5,875 nt of DNA from Acholeplasmatales bacterium DTU056 (GTDB lineage Bacteria > Bacillota_I > Bacilli_A > ML615J-28 > CAG-698). The stretch spans positions 1 to 5,875 of the forward strand of contig LFRX01000043.1 in the NCBI GenBank assembly GCA_001512985.1, read 5' to 3'. Positions 1-5,875 of the stretch are shown piece by piece (the stretch's first letter is position 1; every line of letters begins with the position of its first letter). A program made the position numbers and the translations under genes. Under the pieces are notes generated by a model. It saw only the letters and a program-made list of their open reading frames with translations. It was not told the DNA's origin and did no database searches.

Positions 1-58
1 AATGCTGTAATATGTCAAAATTTTCTTTTTCACTTTTGTTTGTTATGTTTAAAACTGT
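1..58. other. Non-coding leader upstream of rpoB
   Basis: This AT-rich stretch has a pyrimidine-rich run around 21-39 and no recognisable coding sequence. It would be the end of the spacer between rpoB and whatever lies upstream; in Bacillota that is usually rplL or a small methyltransferase gene, but neither is visible here. I see no hairpin followed by a T-run and no convincing sigma-A promoter. The best -10-like match is TATGTT at 44-49 with TG one base upstream, but it has no good -35. rpoB may therefore be read through from upstream ribosomal-protein genes, which cannot be decided from this window. Confidence 0.5.
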
Positions 59-64
59 GAGGTG
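59..64 (+). promoter_or_regulatory. Shine-Dalgarno site of rpoB
   Basis: GAGGTG matches the anti-Shine-Dalgarno end of 16S rRNA and lies 6 bases before the TTG at 71. An in-frame TAA at 68-70 sits between the site and the start, so no start further upstream is possible in this frame. The site therefore fixes the unusual TTG as the rpoB start. Confidence 0.9.
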
Positions 65-70
65 GATTAA

Positions 71-3000
71 TTGAACAACAAAAAATTTAAAATTTTTGGG
101 AAAAATCGCCAGCGTTTAGATTTTTCACGAGTAAAAACTCACATTGAATTACCAAATTTAATTGAGGTTCAAACTAAGTCTTTCAATGAATTCATTACCC
201 ATGGAGTCGGGGAACTATTTAAAGAAATCGGAGTCATTAAAGATGTTAGTGAAAAACTTGAATTAAGTTTTGGTGATTTTGAGTTCGATGAGCCTAAGTA
301 TAGTATTTGGGATGCTAAAAGAAATGACGTAAGCTACACACGACCTTTAAAAGTCGACGTCATGTTAAAAATTAAAGATTTAGATGAAGAAAAACCACCG
401 ATCATCAAGCAACAAAAAGTTTTTATGGGCGATATCCCGATGATGACACCATCAGGGACATTTGTTATTAATGGTGCCGAAAGGGTAATTGTAACGCAAA
501 TTATTCGTTCGGCTGGGGTCTTTTTCTCTAAAGAAATTGATCCAAAATCGGGTAAAGTCCAATACAAAGGGCAAGTAATTCCAACTCGCGGTGCATGGAT
601 TGAATATGAAATTAACAATAAAGATGAGTGGTATGCAAAATTAGATAAATCGAAAAAAATACCACTTACTACCTTTTTACGCGCAATGGGTTTAAATACT
701 AACCGCGATATCATTGAAAAATTTGGAAGAACTGAATATTTAGAAAAAACATTTATGAAAGACGATTCATTTGGTACTGATGATGCCCTTGAACAACTAT
801 ACGATAAATTACGTCAAGGTGAAAAATCAACACCAGAACAAGTTCGTCTATTTTTAACTGCACGCTTATTTGATCCAAAGCGTTATGATTTAGCTAGTGT
901 TGGACGATACAAAGTAAATAAAAAACTTGATGTTTTAGAACGAATTCCATCTACTAAATTTGGTACTTGGGTTTTTGCAACTGATATTGTTGATCCTGAA
1001 ACAGGGGAAATAGTCATTGAGCAAAATACGCCAATAACACCTGAAATTGTTAAATTTTTACGTAATAATCGTCGCTTAATTCGTGAAGAAATGCTTCCAG
1101 AAGATGAAATAGATCAATTGCTTGACCCGCGTCAAGCTCGTGATGGTTTAATGCTTGAAATTTTACGCATTAAACGTCTAAATGATAATACTGTTATTCA
1201 TTTAGTTGGAAACGATCAACGTGTTCGTGCAGCATTAACAGAAGAAGAAAAAGCTGAAATTCTTGCTCAATGTCAAAATGATTATGAGCGTTCTTTAAAA
1301 GAAAAAGAATTTTTAGAAATTGAAGAGTTATCAAAATATGAAAAAGTAATTACTCTTTCTGATATCTTTGCTTCTGTTAGTTATTATATGAACTTATATG
1401 TGCGCTTACCACATGATAATCGTCAAGTGGTTGGACAAATTGATGATATTGACCATTTAGGTAATCGTCGTCTACGTTTGATTGGAGAACTATTACAAAA
1501 TCAATTTAGAATAGGCTTAAGTAAAATGGAGAAAAACATTCGTGACCGTATGAGTACGGCAACGGATTTGAAAAACATCACTCCACAAAGCCTTATCAAT
1601 ATCCGTTCTCTAAATTCTGCAATCCGTGAATTCTTTGGTAGTTCACAATTATCACAATTTATGGACCAAGTTAACCCGCTATCAGAGTTAACAAATAAAC
1701 GAAGACTATCAGCCCTTGGTGCGGGTGGATTATCTCGTGACCGAGCTGGATTTGAAGTTCGTGACGTTCATACTTCACATTATGGACGTATTTGTCCAAT
1801 TGAAACTCCTGAAGGTCAAAACATCGGTTTGATTAACTCCTTAGCAACATTGGCTAGAGTTGATAAATATGGATTTATTGAAACCCCATATTTTAAAGTT
1901 GAGCAACGTGATGGTAAAACAATTGTTACTGATGAAGTAGTGTATTTAACTGCGGATGCTGAGGAAGAATATTATATTGCGCAAGCCAATATAAAAATGA
2001 ATGACCAAATGGAAATTATAGAAAACGAAGTTATTGCTCGTTATCGTGGAGATACCGTGGAAATTCCACGTGAAAAAATCCAATTAATCGACGTCTCTCC
2101 ACAACAAATCGTTTCAGTATCGACAGCGTTAATTCCATTCCTTGAACATAATGACGCTAACCGAGCCCTAATGGGGGCAAACATGCAACGACAAGCAGTT
2201 CCATTATTGCGAACTGAAGCTCCTATTGTTGGTACCGGTATCGAAGGAAAAGCTGCCAAAGACTCAGGAGCAGCCGTTACTTGTTTAGGTGATGGTATTG
2301 TTACTTATGCTGATTCGCTGAAAGTTATTGTTCAAGAAGATAGCGGTAAAACAACGATTTATGACTTAGTTAAATTTGCTCGTTCAAATAATAGTACATG
2401 TATTAACCAACGTCCAATTGTGCGTAAGGGCGAAAGAGTAAAAGCTGGTGATGTGATTGCGGATGGTCCATCAATGGATCAAGGTGAACTAGCTTTAGGA
2501 CGCAACGTTTTAATTGCCTTTATGACCTGGGATGGTTATAACTATGAGGACGCCGTTGTCTTAAGTGAGCGTTTAGTTCAAGAAGATATTTTCACTTCGA
2601 TTCACATTGAAAAATATGAAGTTGAAGTTCGTGATACAAAATTAGGTCGTGAAGAAATTACTAATGAATTAGATAATGAGAAAAAAGAAGTCCTAGCAAA
2701 ATTAGACGAACATGGAATTATTCGTTTAGGAGCTGAGGTTAAAGCTGGCGATATTTTAGTTGGAAAAGTTACTCCAAAAGGGCAAACCGATCCAACGCCT
2801 GAAGAAAGATTAAGCCAAGCCTTATTCTCTGACCACAGTAAAGATGTTCGCAACACTTCATTGCGTGTTCCGCATGGTGGTGGCGGTATTGTTCACCGTA
2901 TTGAACGATTCAGTCGTGAAGATGGTGTTGAATTACCACCAGAAGTTCATGAAGTTGTTCGCGTCTATATTGTTCAAAAACGTAAAATCTCCGAAGGAGA

Positions 3001-3745
3001 TAAAATGGCTGGACGCCATGGAAACAAAGGGGTCATCTCTAAAATTTTACCAGTCGAAGATATGCCATATCTAGAAGATGGTACGCCAATTGATGTTATG
3101 TTAAACCCTCTTGGAGTTCCATCACGATTAAATATCGGTCAAGTATTAGAAACTCATTTAGGTATGGCTGCCAAAAAACTTGGTCTTCATGTAGTAACTC
3201 CAGTATTTGATGGTGCTGAAAATGAAGATTTAACGGAGATTATGGCTGAAGCCAATATGGCTCCACACGGAAAAACTGTCTTATACGATGGTCGTACCGG
3301 ACGTAAATATGACAATGAAATCACTGCTGGAGTTATGTATTTATTAAAACTTGTTCATATGGTTGATGATAAAATCCATGCTCGTAGTGAGGGACCATAC
3401 ACTCTTGTTACACAACAACCAATGGGTGGTAAAGCTCAAAACGGTGGTCAACGCTTCGGAGAAATGGAAATTTGGGCTCTTGAAGCATATGGAGCTGCTC
3501 ATATTTTACGTGAGATGTTAACAATTAAATCTGACGATATTATTGGTCGAAATAAAGTATATAAAGCAATTGTTGATGGAGAAAATATTCCTACTCCAGG
3601 AATTCCAGAAGCTTTCCGAGTATTAGTTAAGGAATTACAAGGTTTAGGAATTAGTGTTAAATTAATTGATAGTGAAACTGGTCGTGATGTGGCCAACGAT
3701 AGTATCATTGAACAATACGATACTAGACAAAAATATGGTGTTTAA
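71..3745 (+). CDS. rpoB: DNA-directed RNA polymerase subunit beta
   Basis: Beta subunit (1224 aa) of the core RNA polymerase, which makes RNA from nucleoside triphosphates on a DNA template in the cytoplasm. The TTG start follows a Shine-Dalgarno site, an in-frame TAA lies directly upstream, and the first internal Met is near residue 98. Order seen: protrusion and lobe (about 1-440), rifampicin region (about 523-549, with a second cluster at ETPEG near 579-583), YNYED with E826/D827, flap (about 848-950), then the catalytic region with K978, K986 and R1019 (E. coli K1065, K1073, R1106) and H1103 (E. coli H1237) in the C-terminal clamp part. The E. coli lobe and beta-i9 insertions are absent, as in Bacillota; B. 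subtilis RpoB is about 1193 aa. Oddities: N542 replaces the usual His of the drug pocket; residues 382-426 form a charged extra segment; the flap-tip motif is altered. All six Trp codons are TGG. rpoC follows 67 bases downstream, probably in the same operon. Confidence 0.98.
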   Translation: MNNKKFKIFGKNRQRLDFSRVKTHIELPNLIEVQTKSFNEFITHGVGELFKEIGVIKDVSEKLELSFGDFEFDEPKYSIWDAKRNDVSYTRPLKVDVMLKIKDLDEEKPPIIKQQKVFMGDIPMMTPSGTFVINGAERVIVTQIIRSAGVFFSKEIDPKSGKVQYKGQVIPTRGAWIEYEINNKDEWYAKLDKSKKIPLTTFLRAMGLNTNRDIIEKFGRTEYLEKTFMKDDSFGTDDALEQLYDKLRQGEKSTPEQVRLFLTARLFDPKRYDLASVGRYKVNKKLDVLERIPSTKFGTWVFATDIVDPETGEIVIEQNTPITPEIVKFLRNNRRLIREEMLPEDEIDQLLDPRQARDGLMLEILRIKRLNDNTVIHLVGNDQRVRAALTEEEKAEILAQCQNDYERSLKEKEFLEIEELSKYEKVITLSDIFASVSYYMNLYVRLPHDNRQVVGQIDDIDHLGNRRLRLIGELLQNQFRIGLSKMEKNIRDRMSTATDLKNITPQSLINIRSLNSAIREFFGSSQLSQFMDQVNPLSELTNKRRLSALGAGGLSRDRAGFEVRDVHTSHYGRICPIETPEGQNIGLINSLATLARVDKYGFIETPYFKVEQRDGKTIVTDEVVYLTADAEEEYYIAQANIKMNDQMEIIENEVIARYRGDTVEIPREKIQLIDVSPQQIVSVSTALIPFLEHNDANRALMGANMQRQAVPLLRTEAPIVGTGIEGKAAKDSGAAVTCLGDGIVTYADSLKVIVQEDSGKTTIYDLVKFARSNNSTCINQRPIVRKGERVKAGDVIADGPSMDQGELALGRNVLIAFMTWDGYNYEDAVVLSERLVQEDIFTSIHIEKYEVEVRDTKLGREEITNELDNEKKEVLAKLDEHGIIRLGAEVKAGDILVGKVTPKGQTDPTPEERLSQALFSDHSKDVRNTSLRVPHGGGGIVHRIERFSREDGVELPPEVHEVVRVYIVQKRKISEGDKMAGRHGNKGVISKILPVEDMPYLEDGTPIDVMLNPLGVPSRLNIGQVLETHLGMAAKKLGLHVVTPVFDGAENEDLTEIMAEANMAPHGKTVLYDGRTGRKYDNEITAGVMYLLKLVHMVDDKIHARSEGPYTLVTQQPMGGKAQNGGQRFGEMEIWALEAYGAAHILREMLTIKSDDIIGRNKVYKAIVDGENIPTPGIPEAFRVLVKELQGLGISVKLIDSETGRDVANDSIIEQYDTRQKYGV
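1214..1348 (+). other. Extra charged segment in the beta lobe
   Basis: Residues 382-426 of RpoB lie between the conserved HLVGN and ITLSD-type motifs. From memory, B. subtilis has only about 9 residues there, against 45 here. The segment is rich in Glu, Lys and Arg (for example LTEEEKAEIL and SLKEKEFLEIEEL) and reads as one or two amphipathic helices. The frame is continuous and base composition matches the surroundings, so it is part of the protein, not an inserted element. Its function is unknown; a surface insertion of the lobe is the likely interpretation. Confidence 0.6.
1637..1717 (+). other. Rifampicin-pocket region of rpoB, with Asn at the His526 position
   Basis: Residues 523-549 correspond to E. 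coli 507-533 and start with GSSQLSQFMDQ. Contact residues are Q529 (E. coli Q513), F530 (F514), D532 (D516), R545 (R529) and S547 (S531), all of the sensitive type. The exception is N542, codon AAT at 1694-1696, where most bacteria have His (E. coli H526, S. aureus H481). Asn there is a known rifampicin-resistance substitution and is the natural state reported for Mollicutes. V534 replaces the variable N518 and is probably neutral. Confidence 0.85.
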
Positions 3746-3750
3746 AACCG

Positions 3751-3788
3751 GTGATATCTAAATAAGAATTTCTTATTTACCTTATCAC
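3751..3788 (+). promoter_or_regulatory. Hairpin in the rpoB-rpoC gap
   Basis: GTGATA (3751-3756) pairs with TATCAC (3783-3788), and TAAATAAGA (3759-3767) pairs perfectly with TCTTATTTA (3771-3779) around a 3-base loop. A 2-by-3 internal loop separates the two helices, and a G-U pair can extend the base. The stem begins 6 bases after the rpoB stop. No T-run follows, and the upper stem is nearly all A-T, so an intrinsic terminator is unlikely. It may be an RNA-processing or stability element, or part of a translational switch for rpoC. Confidence 0.6.
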
Positions 3789-3811
3789 TACTTCAAATTA
3801 TGAGGTGATAA
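3782..3811 (+). promoter_or_regulatory. Alternative hairpin that would mask the rpoC ribosome site
   Basis: TTATCAC (3782-3788) is fully complementary to GTGATAA (3805-3811), and T3789 can wobble with G3804. The structure has a loop of about 14 bases and covers the core of the rpoC Shine-Dalgarno site up to one base before the start codon. It cannot form together with the 3751-3788 hairpin because both use the same TATCAC arm. The two partners share the 7-base direct repeat GGTGATA (3750-3756 and 3804-3810). The complementarity is seen directly; the regulatory role is inferred. Confidence 0.3.
3802..3807 (+). promoter_or_regulatory. Shine-Dalgarno site of rpoC
   Basis: GAGGTG lies 5 bases before the TTG at 3813, almost a copy of the rpoB arrangement. 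An in-frame TGA at 3801-3803 overlaps it, so under the standard code the TTG at 3813 is the first usable start. The site also overlaps a sequence complementary to an arm of the upstream hairpin. Confidence 0.9.
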
Positions 3812-3812
3812 A

Positions 3813-5875
3813 TTGAAAAAATATAAATATATCCAACTAGGTATCGCTTCGCCAGAGGAAATTCGCAGTTGGAGTTATGGTGAAGTAAAAAAACATGAAA
3901 CTATCAACTACCGGACTTTAAAACCAGAACGCGATGGACTATTCTGCGAAGTTATTTTCGGTCCTACTCGCGATTACCAATGTGCATGTGGAAAATCAAA
4001 ACGAACATCTGAACGGCAAGCTCGATGTGACCGCTGTGGCGTAGAATTGACCGATTCAAAAGTTCGTCGTGAACGCATGGGTCACATCGAATTAGCTGCA
4101 CCGGTTGTTCATACTTGGTTCTTTAGAAACACACCAAGTAAAATTGCTTTACTTTTAGATATGAAAAGTAAAGTTGTTGAAGACATAGTTTATTTGGCAT
4201 CATATATTGTTGTTGATCCAGGAAATATTGAAGAGTTATATAAAGGTCGTATTTTAACTGAACAAGAAAATAGTTATTATCAACGTTTATATGGACCACG
4301 TAGATTCAAATCTTTAACAGGTGCAGAAGCAATTAAATATTTATTACAAGAACTTGATTTGGAAGAAACATATAACGAGTTGCGTGGCGAATTAATGAAC
4401 GCCAGCAAATTAAAACGTGAAAAAATCGTCAAACGATTAGAGGTTGTTGAATCGTTTATTAAATCAGGAAATAAACCAGAATGGATGGTTATGGAAGTAA
4501 TTCCAGTACTGCCACCTGATTTACGCCCAATGGTTCAATTAGACGGTGGACGCTTTGCAACTACTGATTTAAATGACTTATATCGTCGTATTTTAAATCG
4601 TAACTCACGTTTGAAAAAACAATTTGAACAACGTGCGCCAAACTTAATTACCAAAAACGAAAAACGCATGTTGCAAGAAGCGGTTGATGCATTAATTGAT
4701 AATGGTCGTCGCAATCGTAAGCCAGTAATGGAACGTAATCGTCCATTAAAATCATTATCCGATTTATTACGTGGTAAACAAGGACGCTTCCGTCAAAACT
4801 TACTTGGTAAACGAGTTGACTATTCAGGACGTAGTGTTATCGTGGTTGGACCGGATTTACAAATGTATCAATGTGGAATACCACGAGAAATGGCGTTAAT
4901 TTTATTTAAACCATTTATTATTAATGCGATTATTAACCGTGAACCTGATGGGAATGAATCACCAACAAGTAAAATTAGTATCAAACGTGCAAAAGAGATG
5001 ATCGAAGAAGGTCATCCAATTGCGATGACTGAGCTTGAAAAAATTGTTGTTGAGCATCCGGTATTATTAAATCGTGCGCCAACATTACACCGTTTAGGAA
5101 TTCAAGCGTTCGAACCGAAACTTGTTGAGGGGAAAGCGATTCGCCTACATCCGTTAGTATGTCCAGCATTTAATGCTGACTTTGACGGAGACCAAATGGC
5201 AGTACACGTTCCATTGTCTACTGAAGCACAAGCAGAAGCACGAGTTTTGATGCTTGCTTCTAAAAATATCTTAGCGCCTAAAGATGGTAAACCAATCGTT
5301 ACACCATCACAAGACATGGTATTAGGAAATTACTATTTAACAATTGAACGTAGTGGCCTACCAAATGAAGGGCGAATCTTTAAAGATATGTTTGAAGTTG
5401 AATTGGCATATGAAAAAGAAGAAATTACTTTACATACTAAAATCTTTGTGCCAATTCGCACACTTAAACGTTATCGCTTTAATAAAGAAGATTATCATAA
5501 ATACATACTTACAACATATGGTAAATTAATATTTAATACAATTTTCCCTGACGGATTTGTTTATTTGAATGAACCAACCCATGAAAACTTAATTAAGGAA
5601 ACACCAAGCAAATATTTCCTAGATATTCGCGCTGAACTTGAAAAACTAGGACCTGATGGTGATTCTAAACAAGTTGTTCGTAATTTCTTAGATAAGTTTG
5701 TTGAGATAAAGAATAATCAAAAAGTTCCGGAAGGAAAATATGCAGAACCAAATCCATTTAATAAAAAATTCTTAGGATTAATTATTTCTGAAATCTTTAA
5801 ACAATATGGACTTGCGGAAACATCTAAAGCCTTAGACAAAATGAAAGATTTAGGATTTAAATATTCTACTCTTGC
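3813..5875 (+). CDS. rpoC: DNA-directed RNA polymerase subunit beta' (5' part, cut by the window edge)
   Basis: Beta' subunit of core RNA polymerase; 687 complete codons are present, roughly the N-terminal half of the usual 1150-1400 residues, with no stop before the edge. The TTG start gives MKKYKYIQLGIASPEEIRSW, which matches family N-termini. Seen in order: zinc ribbon C57, C59, C72, C75; lid around G245-G246-R247; clamp coiled coil (about 252-295) that docks sigma region 2; rudder (296-313); switch 2 around K322-R334; R421 in LLNRAPTLHR; and the Mg-binding loop NADFDGD at 454-460 with D456, D458 and D460. The last residues, FKYSTL, precede the bridge-helix and trigger-loop part, which lies outside. 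Oddities relative to B. subtilis (from memory): an altered coiled-coil tip (QFEQR at 270-274), an unusual rudder, about 8 extra residues near 378-386, and a long segment at 604-647. All three Trp codons are TGG. It lies 67 bases after rpoB and probably shares its transcript. Confidence 0.97.
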   Translation, partial: MKKYKYIQLGIASPEEIRSWSYGEVKKHETINYRTLKPERDGLFCEVIFGPTRDYQCACGKSKRTSERQARCDRCGVELTDSKVRRERMGHIELAAPVVHTWFFRNTPSKIALLLDMKSKVVEDIVYLASYIVVDPGNIEELYKGRILTEQENSYYQRLYGPRRFKSLTGAEAIKYLLQELDLEETYNELRGELMNASKLKREKIVKRLEVVESFIKSGNKPEWMVMEVIPVLPPDLRPMVQLDGGRFATTDLNDLYRRILNRNSRLKKQFEQRAPNLITKNEKRMLQEAVDALIDNGRRNRKPVMERNRPLKSLSDLLRGKQGRFRQNLLGKRVDYSGRSVIVVGPDLQMYQCGIPREMALILFKPFIINAIINREPDGNESPTSKISIKRAKEMIEEGHPIAMTELEKIVVEHPVLLNRAPTLHRLGIQAFEPKLVEGKAIRLHPLVCPAFNADFDGDQMAVHVPLSTEAQAEARVLMLASKNILAPKDGKPIVTPSQDMVLGNYYLTIERSGLPNEGRIFKDMFEVELAYEKEEITLHTKIFVPIRTLKRYRFNKEDYHKYILTTYGKLIFNTIFPDGFVYLNEPTHENLIKETPSKYFLDIRAELEKLGPDGDSKQVVRNFLDKFVEIKNNQKVPEGKYAEPNPFNKKFLGLIISEIFKQYGLAETSKALDKMKDLGFKYSTL
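5622..5753 (+). other. Extended variable segment in beta'
   Basis: Residues 604-647 of RpoC lie between the motifs TPSKYFL and PFNKKFLG. From memory, B. subtilis has about 17 residues there, against 44 here. The segment is hydrophilic, with a predicted helix (QVVRNFLDKFVEIKN) and Pro/Gly-rich ends. The frame is continuous. This part of beta' lies after the active-site loop and before the FKYST motif, so the extension is probably on the outer surface near the secondary channel, which is an inference. Confidence 0.5.

Noticed and set aside
44..49. Extended -10 promoter (TG-T-TATGTT) before rpoB
   Set aside because: There is no acceptable -35 and the transcript would begin almost at the Shine-Dalgarno site. 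In AT-rich DNA this match is expected by chance.
31..59. Weak inverted repeat CAC-TTTT / AAAAC-TGTG before rpoB
   Set aside because: It has only 3 plus 4 pairs with a bulge and is not better than chance in AT-rich sequence.
521..526. RSAGVFF instead of the usual RSPGVFF in beta, near the N-terminal rifampicin cluster
   Set aside because: The Val corresponding to E. coli V146 is kept, and a Pro-to-Ala change at the neighbouring position is not a resistance change I know of.
334..714. 126-codon reverse-strand reading frame
   Set aside because: It lies fully inside the conserved rpoB N-terminal region, has no ribosome site or family resemblance, and is a shadow of the real gene. The same holds for the other short frames at 2041-2259, 2602-2856, 2844-3074 and 3499-3708 in rpoB, and 4981-5169, 5102-5317 and 5344-5529 in rpoC.
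1214..1348. Intein, intron or mobile insertion in rpoB
   Set aside because: The segment is short, in frame, has no splicing motifs or flanking repeats, and its composition matches the rest of the gene.
1808..1840. ETPEGQNIGL instead of ETPEGPNIGL in rifampicin cluster II
   Set aside because: This position (E. coli P567) varies in several lineages, and the residues known for resistance nearby (P564, I572 equivalents) are unchanged.
3751..3788. Intrinsic terminator between rpoB and rpoC
   Set aside because: The stem is good but no T-run follows it (the next bases are TACTTCAAATTATG), and termination here would cut off rpoC.

Overview
The window holds the two largest subunit genes of bacterial RNA polymerase, in the usual order and on the + strand. 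rpoB (beta) is complete at 71-3745. rpoC (beta') starts at 3813 and runs off the right edge after 687 codons. No mobile element, tRNA, rRNA or CRISPR array is visible, and I see no novel system. The points worth a second look are lineage-specific changes inside the polymerase and the structure of the rpoB-rpoC junction.

Organism: the DNA is AT-rich. Both proteins resemble Bacillota (Firmicutes) enzymes and lack the large E. coli beta insertions. All nine Trp codons in the two genes are TGG and no in-frame TGA occurs, so the standard code applies, not the Mycoplasma/Spiroplasma code. Arg is mostly CGT/CGC/CGA. Yet beta carries Asn at the rifampicin-pocket position that is His in most bacteria (E. 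coli H526), a state known from Mollicutes. Together this suggests a standard-code relative of the Mollicutes (Acholeplasma, Izemoplasma, Haloplasma or Erysipelotrichia-like). That placement is an inference from memory, not a phylogeny.

Layout: 1-58 is non-coding sequence upstream of rpoB with no convincing promoter or terminator. A GAGGTG Shine-Dalgarno site precedes the TTG start of rpoB. After the rpoB stop comes a 67-base gap with a strong imperfect hairpin (3751-3788) that lacks a terminal T-run. A second GAGGTG site then precedes the TTG start of rpoC. One arm of the hairpin can pair instead with the rpoC Shine-Dalgarno site, so the gap could control rpoC translation.

How the genes work together: beta and beta' form the two pincers of the polymerase. 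Beta supplies the rifampicin pocket, the flap and part of the catalytic centre. Beta' supplies the zinc ribbon, lid, clamp coiled coil, rudder and the Mg-binding NADFDGD loop. All catalytic residues checked are intact. The divergent positions cluster in the flap-tip helix, the beta' coiled-coil tip and the rudder, which touch sigma factor or nucleic acid, and in extra segments of the beta lobe and of beta'.
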